The position numbers and the translations under genes were made by a program. A stretch of DNA of 64,000 nt from NCBI RefSeq assembly GCF_031628175.1, contig NZ_JAVLVT010000001.1:682001-746000 (forward strand). Reading direction: 5' to 3'. Below are positions 34,998 through 42,973 of this stretch, in pieces; position 1 is the stretch's first letter; every line of letters starts with the position of its first letter. Under the pieces are notes generated by a model. It had not been told where the DNA came from. It saw nothing but the letters and a program-made list of their open reading frames with translations, and did no database searches. The stretch is from Lipingzhangella_A rawalii. GTDB taxonomy: Bacteria > Actinomycetota > Actinomycetes > Streptosporangiales > Streptosporangiaceae.

Positions 34998-35881
34998 TGG
35001 TCTGCTCCCGCGGTGAGGTGAACGAACAGGTCCTGAAGCGGCACAGCATCCACGTCCAGCCCCGCGGCCGCCGCGCGGTCCCGGTCGGTGGGGCCCAGCT
35101 CGCCGTAGACCACCGCGGAGGTGGTGCGGCCCAGGTGCTGCTGGCGGAGGACGGTCCGGTCGGCGACGAACTCCGCCACCGCGCCGTGTTCCCCGGTGAT
35201 CGCGGCACCGCGTCCACGTAGGGCCTCGGCATCCTCGTGCAACAGCAGGCGGCCGTGGTCGAGGAGGATCACCGATTCCAGTAGCCGACTCACCTCGTCA
35301 ACGAGATGGGAGGAGACGATCACCGTGCGCGGATGTTCCATGTAGTCGGTGAGAAGTTCGTCGTAGAAGGCGTAGCGGCTGGGAGCGTCCATTCCGAGGT
35401 AGGACTCGTCGAAGATCGTGACGGGCGCGCGAGCAGCGAGCCCCAGGACCACGCCCACCGCGGAACGCTGCCCCGTAGACAGTTCGGTCAGGCGCTGGCG
35501 CGGGTCGAGCTGGAAGCGATCCACCAGTGCCTGGGCATAGTCGTCATCCCAGTTGGGTCGTAGGTCTGCGGCGAGCCGCAGCGCGTGCCGGACCCGGTTG
35601 GTCGGCCAGTCGTGGTCGACAGAGTCACCGCTGCCCCGGATGAGGCACAGCCTGCGCAGTGCGGTGGCGTTCTCGAAGACGGGCTGGCCGTCCAGCTCGA
35701 CGCTACCGGCACTGGCCTGGCGAAACCCTGCTATTACGGACAACAGGCTGGTCTTTCCGGAGCCGTTGCGGCCGACCAGGCCGTGGATCCGTGGCCCGTT
35801 CACGGTGAGGGTGATGCCATCGAGAGCCGTGGTGCGTCCATAGCTCAGGTGCAGGTCGGAGATAGTGATGGTGGGAGTCAC
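34994..35881 (-). CDS. ABC transporter ATP-binding protein
   Basis: A 295-residue ATPase: Walker A GRNGSGKTSL, signature region ELSTGQRSAVGVVLGLA, Walker B-like VTIFDESYLGMDAP and switch His in VIVSSHLVDE. It pairs with the membrane protein at 34299-34997. The signature reads LSTGQ rather than LSGGQ, as in the YtrB/antibiotic-transport group. Genes run GntR, ATPase, membrane protein and small protein, each overlapping by four bases or abutting. Export or sensing of an envelope-active compound is the usual guess for this operon type. Confidence 0.9.
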   Translation of the reverse strand: MTPTITISDLHLSYGRTTALDGITLTVNGPRIHGLVGRNGSGKTSLLSVIAGFRQASAGSVELDGQPVFENATALRRLCLIRGSGDSVDHDWPTNRVRHALRLAADLRPNWDDDYAQALVDRFQLDPRQRLTELSTGQRSAVGVVLGLAARAPVTIFDESYLGMDAPSRYAFYDELLTDYMEHPRTVIVSSHLVDEVSRLLESVILLDHGRLLLHEDAEALRGRGAAITGEHGAVAEFVADRTVLRQQHLGRTTSAVVYGELGPTDRDRAAAAGLDVDAVPLQDLFVHLTAGADQ

Positions 35882-36246
35882 GGTCGGTCTCCATCGCGAT
35901 GGTGCTCGATACGCGTGATGATCTGCTCAAGGGGGATGTCGAGGCTGCGGGCCCGCTCCACCATCGGATCCACGACGTCTGTGAAGAAGCGCTCACGGTG
36001 CCGGGCGCGCAGCTGCTCTCGGGCATCGGGGCTGACGAACATGCCACGACCCCGTTGCTTGTACAGCACCCCCTCCTCTACGAGCTCGGCGAACGCCTTG
36101 GCGGCCGTGGCGGGATTGATCCGGTAGAAGGCGGCGTACTGGTTGGTGGACATCACCTGTTCGTTGGCGCGCAGCGTCCCGTTGAGTACCTCGGAGCGGA
36201 TCGTGTCCGCGATCTGTCGGTAGATGGGGCTGCGCTCATCAAACAT
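35878..36246 (-). CDS. GntR family regulator, YtrA subgroup
   Basis: A 122-residue repressor with a GntR winged helix (SPIYRQIADTIRSEVLNGTL, YRINPATAAKAFAELVEEGV, YKQRGRGMFV) and a very short C-terminal dimer helix, the hallmark of the YtrA subgroup. Start ATG 36246 follows AAAGAGG; a longer frame to 36273 lacks a site. The gene heads the ABC operon, and a perfect 10+10 bp inverted repeat lies 20 bases upstream, overlapping the predicted promoter. Autorepression released by an unidentified signal is likely. Confidence 0.9.
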   Translation of the reverse strand: MFDERSPIYRQIADTIRSEVLNGTLRANEQVMSTNQYAAFYRINPATAAKAFAELVEEGVLYKQRGRGMFVSPDAREQLRARHRERFFTDVVDPMVERARSLDIPLEQIITRIEHHRDGDRP

Positions 36247-36265
36247 GAGCACCTCTTTAGTAGAC

Positions 36266-36291
36266 TGGTTCATTACTTACCTAATGAACCA
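36266..36291. promoter_or_regulatory. GntR/YtrA operator, perfect inverted repeat
   Basis: TGGTTCATTA (36266-36275) and TAATGAACCA (36282-36291) form a perfect 10-bp inverted repeat around CTTACC. It sits between the predicted -10 box and the start codon of the GntR gene, so a bound dimer would block transcription of the operon. Confidence 0.8.
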
Positions 36292-36316
36292 TAGCTGTTG
36301 GGGAACCTCGTGTCGA
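36288..36316 (-). promoter_or_regulatory. Predicted promoter of the GntR-ABC operon
   Basis: On the minus strand, -35 TCGACA (36316-36311) and -10 TATGGT (36293-36288) are separated by 17 bases. The -10 overlaps the distal operator arm, and transcription would start within the operator. Confidence 0.55.
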
Positions 36317-36415
36317 GTCCCCGTGCCCCTGCCCCTGCTGTCCCGCGATGCGAGTTACGCCGCCTACTGCGGGGACGTTCGTTACTACCGACTTCTCTCG
36401 GGAGGGGCGCGATTC

Positions 36416-36800
36416 ATGGTGGACGAGCCACTACGCGTCGACGTCCTACGCCAGCAGACCGCCGACGAGCACCGGGTAGCGCTGGCTCCTGAGCACGTTC
36501 CCAACCTGGTTCACTCCGGGATGCAGGTCCTCGTGCCCACAGGTGCGGGCCGTGGTGCCTCGTTCCCGGACACCGACTACACGGCGACCGGGGCCAAGAG
36601 CGTCGACGACGAGACCATCACCGCGCAGGCCACCGTCCTGGTTACCGTGCAGCGGCCCTCGAGTACCTACTGCGGGAGCTGACGTGGGGCACCACGGTGG
36701 TCGGACTGCTCCAGCCCCGTGCCTCTGCCCACCTCGTGCAGGATCTGGCCACGGCGGTCACATCCCTGGTTGCCTCAACCGTTCATTGGAGTGTCAGTGT
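36416..36800 (+). pseudogene. NAD(P) transhydrogenase alpha subunit, N-terminal fragment with frameshift
   Basis: From ATG 36416 (after GGGAGGGG) the sequence matches the N-terminal domain of transhydrogenase alpha/alanine dehydrogenase: DEHRVALAPEHVPNLVHSGM and VLVPTGAGRGASFPDTDY. The frame shifts near 36658-36664, after which EYLLRELTWGTTVVGLLQPR and SAHLVQDLA continue in another phase, then sequence similarity fades just before the assembly gap. The NAD-binding domain is absent. It may be an old remnant or a gene broken at the contig edge. Confidence 0.65.
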
Positions 36801-36900
36801 NNNNNNNNNNNNNNNNNNNNNNNNNNNNNNNNNNNNNNNNNNNNNNNNNNNNNNNNNNNNNNNNNNNNNNNNNNNNNNNNNNNNNNNNNNNNNNNNNNNN
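36801..36900. other. Assembly gap (100 N)
   Basis: A run of exactly 100 N is the usual placeholder for a scaffold gap of unknown size. It lies between the transhydrogenase fragment and the integrase pseudogene, so the element here may be larger than it looks. Confidence 0.99.
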
Positions 36901-37095
36901 GCCTGGCGGGAATCACGGCGTCCCCGATCGCTCGGTCCGTGGTGCTCGATCGCGCCACGGCGCTCGCGGCGCACGGCCACGGTCACACGATCCCGTGCCA
37001 CCGGACCCCTACGACGACCCGGAACAGCCTGCCCCACCACCCCCCAGCACCCGGCCACCTCCCCCCAACGCAACACACACGCGGCACCCCAAATG

Positions 37096-38063
37096 GAGGG
37101 ACAGTCCAAGACCGGACACCAGCCCACAGCCCGCCCCACCCCCCACGACGGCGCGGAGCGCCACCACCGGGACCGGTGGGGCGACCTCCCCCTCAACGCG
37201 ATCCACGCTGAGGACATCGCCGTGTGGGTCGCCCAGCTCCAGAAACCGCGCGACGAGGGCGGCGCCACCCTGGGCGCGTCACAGACCTGCCATGCGCACG
37301 CCGTGCTGTCCATGATCCTCGGCTGATGCGTGCCTCGCCGGATCCCCCGCACCCCGGCGAAAGGCGCCCGCCCCCAAACCGAGTCACGCCGAACACGTCT
37401 ACCTCAGCTATGAGCAGGTGGAAACCCTGGCGAACACGGCGGCGGAGCTGCGCACGAAGTACAACCAGACCTCCGCGGCCTCCTCGGTGAACCGCGCGCT
37501 GATCCGGCACCTCGCCTACACCGGACTGCGGTGGAGCGAGGCGCCGGCCCTACGGGCCAACAAGGTAGACCTTGACAAGCGCCGCATCCGCGTCTCGGTC
37601 GCGTTCTGAGATCAAGGGCGACCTTCTGAAACAGCTTCCCACACCAATGAGCGGCGGACCGTACCCATTCCCGCCTCCCTTGGCCCAGAGCTGAAACCGC
37701 TGGTCGACAGACGCGGCGATGACGCCCACGTCTTCACGACCAAGCGGAGCGCTCCACTGCGCATCCACAACTGGCGCATCCGGGAGTTCAACAAGGCGCG
37801 GACGAACGCCGGACTCGACGGGACCGGGTTGACCCCGCACAAGCTCCGGCACACGGCCGCCTCGCTGGCGATCGCAGCGGGCGCGGACGTCAAAGTGGTT
37901 CAACAGATGCTCGGCCACGCGACGGCGACCATGACCCTCGACACCTACGGACACCTGTTTCCCAGACCGGCTCGACGAGGTCGCCGACGCCATGGACACG
38001 GGCCGCGTAAAGGCAATGGGCGCGGTACACGAAAGGCCGGACGCTCCGAACCGTGTGCACTGA
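37096..38063 (+). pseudogene. Tyrosine recombinase (integrase) of an integrated element, frameshifted
   Basis: Blocks of an actinobacterial phage/plasmid integrase are spread over several frames. The core-binding part has LPLNAIHAEDIAVWVAQLQK, followed by HAEHVYLSYEQVETLAN. The catalytic Arg is in YTGLRWSEAPALRA, and HKLRHTAASLAIAAGADVKV, VVQQMLGHATATMTLDTYGH supply the HxxR, His and Tyr residues. The end reads FPDRLDEVADAMDTGRVKAM in another phase. Frame breaks occur near 37320, 37612, 37640 and 37965. The 3' end lies 90 bases from tRNA-Pro, as in pSAM2-type elements that integrate at this tRNA. The region 36901-37095 before it shows no recognisable gene. Confidence 0.8.
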
Positions 38064-38087
38064 ATGTGCACTGAATGTGCACTGAAC
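38055..38087. repeat. Three tandem 11-bp repeats at the integrase 3' end
   Basis: GTGCACTGAAT is repeated at 38055-38065 and 38066-38076, with a third copy, GTGCACTGAAC, at 38077-38087. The first copy contains the integrase stop codon. Direct repeats beside the attachment site of integrative elements often bind integrase arms or excisionase. Confidence 0.85.
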
Positions 38088-38151
38088 CGGACAACCGGCC
38101 TTCGCTGCGTCTCGCAACCAGGCGCCTACCTGCGCAGACTCCGGTCCTGAG

Positions 38152-38225
38152 TCGGGACGGCGGGATTTGAACCCACGACCTCTCGACCCCCAGTCGAGTG
38201 CGCTACCAAACTGCGCCACGTCCCG
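38152..38225 (-). tRNA. tRNA-Pro (anticodon GGG)
   Basis: The minus strand folds as a cloverleaf: acceptor arms CGGGACG (38225-38219) and CGTCCCG (38159-38153), anticodon stem CTCGA/TCGAG around loop CTGGGGG, and T arm GTGGGTTCAAATCCCGC. The anticodon is GGG, reading Pro codons. No CCA is encoded. Discriminator base A at 38152. Its 3' end faces the integrase pseudogene and is the probable attachment site. Confidence 0.95.
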
Positions 38226-38337
38226 GTGGTGCAGGGGATCGCTCCGCCTGCGCCGCATCAACTCTATCGCATTCACACGGGTGCTGGAGACACACGGCGG
38301 CCGGCACCTCGGGGAGGTTTCGCGGCTGATCGAGGCC

Positions 38338-38880
38338 TCATGGACCACCCTGCTCCAGGGCTGTCAGGTGCGCCTGGGCCGCGGGAATATCGCGCTCGGT
38401 GTAGACCGCGATGCCGTGGTCGAGCAACAACCGGGTCGTCACACCGGGCCCACTCACGGTTTTCCCAGCGAAGGTTCCGTCATAGACCTGGCGCAGTCCA
38501 CACGACGGACTGGACTCCTTCACCACGGCGACACGGACCCCCGCCGAACGGGCGGTCTCCAGGGCAGCGTGCGCACCGGCGAGATAGGCGCGGGTCACGT
38601 CCACGCCCTGGGGGGTGACGATCCGGGCCGTGCCGTCCAGCACGGCCCGCGCTCCGGCTGCGTTCTCGATCTCGGCCGGAGGCCGGGGGACGCCCAGCCC
38701 ACCCCCCACCTCGGGACAGTAGACCACCGCCCGGCCTTCGGAACGCCACCGAGCCAGGATCGCGCCCGGAGCATGGTCATCGCCATCTCCCGTCAACCCG
38801 ACAACCGGCTTGGCGGCACCGTCGAACCGCACCGGCCGCCCCATCAGGCAGGCACTCACCAGGACCGATTCCATATGCAC
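38338..38880 (-). CDS. DUF523 family protein
   Basis: A 180-residue DUF523 protein with VLVSACLMGRPVRFDG, VVYCPEVGGGLGVPRPPAEI and VAVVKESSPSCG, a set of conserved Cys (CLxG, CPE, SPSCG) suggesting metal or cluster binding. Biochemical function is not established for the family. Start GTG 38880 is preferred, because GGAG lies nine bases before it; ATG 38874 is two codons on. It follows der by 20 bases on the same strand and may be its last co-transcribed neighbour. The adjacent tRNA-Pro is on the same strand. Confidence 0.85.
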   Translation of the reverse strand: MHMESVLVSACLMGRPVRFDGAAKPVVGLTGDGDDHAPGAILARWRSEGRAVVYCPEVGGGLGVPRPPAEIENAAGARAVLDGTARIVTPQGVDVTRAYLAGAHAALETARSAGVRVAVVKESSPSCGLRQVYDGTFAGKTVSGPGVTTRLLLDHGIAVYTERDIPAAQAHLTALEQGGP

Positions 38881-38900
38881 GTCCGTCGTCTCCGGACCGG

Positions 38901-40361
38901 TCAGCGTCGCCGCCGCGTGGAACGCTCCGAGCGCCGGCTCCCCTTGGAGGCCTTGCCCGAGGTGCCGCTGCGCTTCTCTCGGATCCGCATGCTGAGCCGG
39001 ATGGGACTGCCAGCGAACCCGAACTCTTCCCGTAGCCGCCGCTCCAGGAAACGCCGGTAGGAATCCTCCAGGAAACCCGTGGTAAACAGCACGAAGTGGG
39101 GCGGGCGAGTTCCGGCCTGCGTGGCGAACAGGATTTTCGGCACGCGTCCGCCCCGCCCCGGCGGCGGCTGGGCCGCCACCAGCTCCTTCAGCCAACCGTT
39201 GAGTCGGCCAGTGGAGATCCGCTGGTCCCAGCCGTCCAGGCTCTGCTGGGCCGCTGTCACGATTCGGTCCACGTGCCGCCCGGTGTGGGCCGAGATGTTC
39301 ACCCGGGGGGCCCACCAGACACGCCCCAGCTGGCGGTCGAACTCCTTCTCCAGATACCGGCGACGCTCCTCGTCCCCGGCCAGCAGGTCCCACTTGTTGC
39401 AGGCGAGGACCAACGCCCGTCCCGACTCCACCACCTGCTCCACCACCCGGATGTCGCCCTCGGCCAGTGGTTCGGACACGTCGAGCAGCACCACCGCAAC
39501 CTCAGCCCGATTCAACGCCGCCGTGGAACGCATGGTTGCGTAGTAGTCCGCGCCTTGCAGGTTCCGAAACTTGCGTCGAATTCCGGCCGTGTCGATGAAG
39601 GTCCAGGTCCGGCCGCCGAGTTGGACCTCTTCGTCCACGGCGTCGCGGGTCGTGCCGGCCATGGGGTCGACAACCACTCGGTCCTCACCGGCGAGGCGGT
39701 TCAGCAAACTGGACTTGCCAACGTTGGGACGGCCCAACAGCGCGATCCGCCGCGGACCCTCGTCCCCCTGCGCCGCGGGGTCCACCCGTGGGGCACGCTG
39801 CCCGAGAGCATCCACAACGGCGTCCAGCAGGTCGCCACTGCCGCGTCCGTGCAGGGCACTGACCGGGTAGGGCTCGCCCACGCCGAGACTCCACAGTTCG
39901 GCGGCATCGGCATCCTGGGGAGCCCCGTCCACCTTGTTCACGGCGAGCACCACGGGACGGTTCGTGTCCCGCAGTACGCGCAGCACGGCCGAGTCGGCAT
40001 CCGTAGCCCCCACCGTGACGTCCACGACGAACACGATCACGTCCGCGCTGGCCGCCGCGTACTCGGCCTGCCGAGCAACCGTCGCCGCCAGACCGGTGGC
40101 CTCGGACTCCCAGCCCCCCGTATCCACCAGGGTGAACTCGCGCCCGCGCCACGTCGCGTCGTACGCGACCCGGTCCCGAGTCACACCGGCAACGTCCTCC
40201 ACCACGGCACCACGCCGACCGATAATCCGGTTGACCAGCATCGACTTTCCCACGTTGGGACGGCCCACCACCGCCACAACCGGGCGCTCGGCATCGAGCC
40301 GCGGCTCCGTGTCCGCCGCCCCCGTGTGCTGCCCCTCGAGGGGGCTGTTCTCGTCGTCCAC
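38901..40361 (-). CDS. der: Ribosome biogenesis GTPase Der (EngA)
   Basis: An essential double GTPase of 486 residues needed for 50S subunit maturation. Two G domains are visible, each with GRPNVGKS (residues 33-40 and 210-217), DTGG/DTAGI G3 motifs and NKVD/NKWD G4 motifs, followed by a KH-like C-terminal domain (PHFVLFTTGFLEDSYRRFLE) and a basic tail. The start is a GTG at 40361. It lies downstream of cmk, the usual actinobacterial order cmk-der. Confidence 0.96.
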   Translation of the reverse strand: MDDENSPLEGQHTGAADTEPRLDAERPVVAVVGRPNVGKSMLVNRIIGRRGAVVEDVAGVTRDRVAYDATWRGREFTLVDTGGWESEATGLAATVARQAEYAAASADVIVFVVDVTVGATDADSAVLRVLRDTNRPVVLAVNKVDGAPQDADAAELWSLGVGEPYPVSALHGRGSGDLLDAVVDALGQRAPRVDPAAQGDEGPRRIALLGRPNVGKSSLLNRLAGEDRVVVDPMAGTTRDAVDEEVQLGGRTWTFIDTAGIRRKFRNLQGADYYATMRSTAALNRAEVAVVLLDVSEPLAEGDIRVVEQVVESGRALVLACNKWDLLAGDEERRRYLEKEFDRQLGRVWWAPRVNISAHTGRHVDRIVTAAQQSLDGWDQRISTGRLNGWLKELVAAQPPPGRGGRVPKILFATQAGTRPPHFVLFTTGFLEDSYRRFLERRLREEFGFAGSPIRLSMRIREKRSGTSGKASKGSRRSERSTRRRR

Positions 40362-40457
40362 CCGTTCCTGCCTCTCCTGGTTGTCGTCCCCACGCGCCCA
40401 GGCTGCGTTCCGTGGGGATCCTCACATGTACAGCGCGCCCCGTGCCGAAGCCAGGCT

Positions 40458-41177
40458 TCAGCTTCGAGCGACCACGTGCTGTCGCACCTGGGCAACGAGA
40501 TCGGCGACAACGTCGATGACCTCGGCCAGGGTGTAGCCCGTGGTGTCCAGCTCGACGGCATCTTCGGTCTGGGTGAGCGGGGAGGTACTCCGTGTGGAGT
40601 CCAGCCGGTCCCGACGTTCCAACGCCGCCTGGGTCGCGGCGACGTCCTCCGTCTGACGTTCGTCACTGCGCCGCGAGGCACGAGCCTGCGTACTCGCGGT
40701 CAGATACAGCTTGACATCGGCATGTGGTGCCACGACCGTAGTGATGTCCCGCCCCTCCACGACGATACCGTTCCCGGACTCCACCGCGGCGTCGATGAGG
40801 GACCGCTGGTCGGCCACCAGGCGCTGGCGCACCTCCGGTACGGCACTAACCGCACTGACCTGTCCGGTAACCCACTCGGAACGGATCTCCGCAGCCACGT
40901 CCCGGTCATCCACGGACACCGTCGGCATCTGTGGGTCCCGACCCATCGCGATGCGCGGGCGGTGCACGTGTTGCGCGACGGCATTCGGATCGGACACATC
41001 CACATCCTGCTCCAGCATCCAGTGCGTGATCGCCCGATACATCGCCCCCGTGTCCAGGTACTCCAATCCACACCGCTGCGCAACCCCACGCGAGGTACTG
41101 GACTTCCCCGATCCGGAGGGACCGTCGATCGCGACGACGACGCCCGCTTTCCGTCCCTGATACCCGTGCGCGCTCAC
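40458..41177 (-). CDS. cmk: Cytidylate kinase
   Basis: A 239-residue (d)CMP kinase that phosphorylates CMP/dCMP with ATP. P-loop IDGPSGSGKSS at the N-terminus, then LEYLDTGAMYRA (CMP site), VVEGRDITTVVAP and ASRRSDERQTEDVA (lid region). GTG start at 41177 after AAAGAGGAT. It is placed between tyrA and der, a conserved cluster in actinobacteria. Confidence 0.95.
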   Translation of the reverse strand: MSAHGYQGRKAGVVVAIDGPSGSGKSSTSRGVAQRCGLEYLDTGAMYRAITHWMLEQDVDVSDPNAVAQHVHRPRIAMGRDPQMPTVSVDDRDVAAEIRSEWVTGQVSAVSAVPEVRQRLVADQRSLIDAAVESGNGIVVEGRDITTVVAPHADVKLYLTASTQARASRRSDERQTEDVAATQAALERRDRLDSTRSTSPLTQTEDAVELDTTGYTLAEVIDVVADLVAQVRQHVVARS

Positions 41178-41301
41178 AGATCCTCTTTCCCTCGTTCCGC
41201 CCGGGGCCGCACCGAGCTGCCCGGCCCGAGCAGCAGTCCCACTCGCAAAGTCCGGCGACCAAGGCTACAGTTCCCGGGACCACCGTGGATCCCGGTGCTG
41301 G

Positions 41302-42420
41302 TCAGGCGTGCACCGACCATCCCTGAGCGGCGAGTATGGTCCGCAGTTGGTCTCCGGCCTCCGGAACCACCCACAGCTGGGCCAACCCCACCGGCAACCC
41401 CGGCGAGTGGTCGAGCCGCACGTCCTCGATGTTGACGTCGGCCGCCCCCGCAGCCTGGAACAGACGCGCGAGACTGCCCGGCTCATCCGGGATGACCACC
41501 GGCACCACCGTATAGTCGCGATCCCGGCCGAATCCGTGCTTGGCAGGCAGGCGCTCCTGTCCAGCCTGGCCCCGCAGCAGCAGGTCCCGGACCGGGTGCA
41601 GGCCGTCCGCCCGCCGCGGATTGGCACCGGTTTCGCGCAGCGCCGCCGCCGCATCCTCGAGATCGGCGGCGAGCGCAGAGAGCTCGCCCGCAACCGACGC
41701 CGCGTTGTACCCCACGATCTCGGTCCACAGCTGGGGATCTCCAGCTGCGATCCGGGTAACGTCCCGGACCCCCTGCCCGGCGAGCCCCAGGGCTCGGCTG
41801 TCCCCGCAGGAGAGCCGAGCGGCCACAGCCGCAGCCGCCATATGTGGTGCGTGGGAGACGAGGGCAACCGCCCGATCATGCTCCTGGGCCGAGAGTCGAA
41901 CCGGATGCGCCCCGGTATGGGCCACCAGCTCAGTCACCACACGAACCGCGGTGGGGTCGGTCTTATCCGATTCACACAACGCCCACGACCGCCCGAGGAA
42001 CAGGTCGGCGCGCGCCGCCCCGGCACCGCCTCGCTCCCGCCCACCCATCGGATGGCCGGGAACGTAGGTCGTCATATCGCATCCGGCGGTGCGGGCCGCC
42101 TCGACCACCCAGGTCTTGACACTGGCCACATCCGTGTAGACATGGGCTACCCCCCGATCCTGGGCACTGCGCAGCGTGCCCGGAACCGCGGCCGGAGGTG
42201 CGGCCACGATCGCCAGGTCGGCCGGTGCCACCCCGTCGTCCCCCGCGGCACTGTCGAACCACCCCCGCACCGGTTCTCCGGCCCCGAGATCACAGGCGAG
42301 GCTCACGGCCGCGGGGTCCGGATCACTGAGCAGGACATCCACGTCATGCTCCCGCAACGCCAAGGCGATCGACGTCCCGATCAGCCCGGCGCCCAGGACC
42401 AGTACCCGCCGCACGGCCAC
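41302..42420 (-). CDS. tyrA: Prephenate dehydrogenase
   Basis: This enzyme converts prephenate to 4-hydroxyphenylpyruvate in tyrosine synthesis. The N-terminal Rossmann fold reads VLVLGAGLIGTSIALAL, the catalytic region has YVPGHPMGGRERGG, and a C-terminal ACT-like domain (VVPVVIPDEPGSLARLFQAA, VNIEDVRLDHSPGLP) is likely to bind tyrosine for feedback control. The start is taken at GTG 42420, just before VRRVLVLG; GTG 42444 is also possible. The length, about 372 residues, is typical of actinobacterial TyrA. Confidence 0.93.
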   Translation of the reverse strand: MAVRRVLVLGAGLIGTSIALALREHDVDVLLSDPDPAAVSLACDLGAGEPVRGWFDSAAGDDGVAPADLAIVAAPPAAVPGTLRSAQDRGVAHVYTDVASVKTWVVEAARTAGCDMTTYVPGHPMGGRERGGAGAARADLFLGRSWALCESDKTDPTAVRVVTELVAHTGAHPVRLSAQEHDRAVALVSHAPHMAAAAVAARLSCGDSRALGLAGQGVRDVTRIAAGDPQLWTEIVGYNAASVAGELSALAADLEDAAAALRETGANPRRADGLHPVRDLLLRGQAGQERLPAKHGFGRDRDYTVVPVVIPDEPGSLARLFQAAGAADVNIEDVRLDHSPGLPVGLAQLWVVPEAGDQLRTILAAQGWSVHA

Positions 42421-42493
42421 CACCCCCGCGTCGTCACAGCGCACCCGATGCGCGGTCGTAAATCCAGGTTAGAGCACCGGGCCCACGGTCCGG

Positions 42494-42856
42494 CTATTGC
42501 GCGATGTCCAGACGTAGCGCCTGAGCTCCCCGCAGGTAGACATGCGCCAGTCCGTCCCGGGGCCGTTCCGTTTCCACGTGCGCCATCAGCCGCACCACAC
42601 GGGGCAACGCCCCAGCTACATCGATCTCGACCGCACACATCAACGGAACGTCGACCAGTCCCAGCTTGCGCGCTGCGAGGGCAGGAAATTCCGAGGTGAG
42701 GTCCGGGGTAGCAGTGAACAGGATACTGATCACATCGGCACTGGTGAGCCCATTCCGCTCCAGTACCGTCGCGATGAGCTCACTGGTGGCCTCCAGGACG
42801 AGCTCCCGCTCGTCGGCCTCCACCTGAACCGCTCCTCGGATCGCCCGTACCGCCAC
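42494..42856 (-). CDS. aroH: Chorismate mutase, AroH class
   Basis: A 120-residue monofunctional chorismate mutase of the trimeric Bacillus AroH fold. It converts chorismate to prephenate, the substrate of the adjacent TyrA. Recognisable blocks: VRAIRGAVQVEADERE, DVISILFTATPDLTSEFPAL, PLMCAVEIDV and HVYLRGAQALR, with the active-site Arg, Glu and Cys positions. GTG 42856 follows AAAAGGA at proper spacing. The longer frame to 42946 is Cys/Arg-rich and unsupported. Confidence 0.92.
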   Translation of the reverse strand: MAVRAIRGAVQVEADERELVLEATSELIATVLERNGLTSADVISILFTATPDLTSEFPALAARKLGLVDVPLMCAVEIDVAGALPRVVRLMAHVETERPRDGLAHVYLRGAQALRLDIAQ

Positions 42857-42973
42857 TGCTCGTCCTTTTCCGTCCTGTAGGAGGCGACATGCCCGCGTCT
42901 GTCTAGCGCATCCCCACAGCAATACAGCAATACAGCAGTACCGCACTGCCGTGTGTCAGTCGAACCGTTCCCG

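Noticed and set aside
39096..41435. A 779-codon open frame on the plus strand across der and cmk
   Set aside because: It is antisense to two clear essential genes and has no domain-like sequence; high GC makes long antisense frames common.
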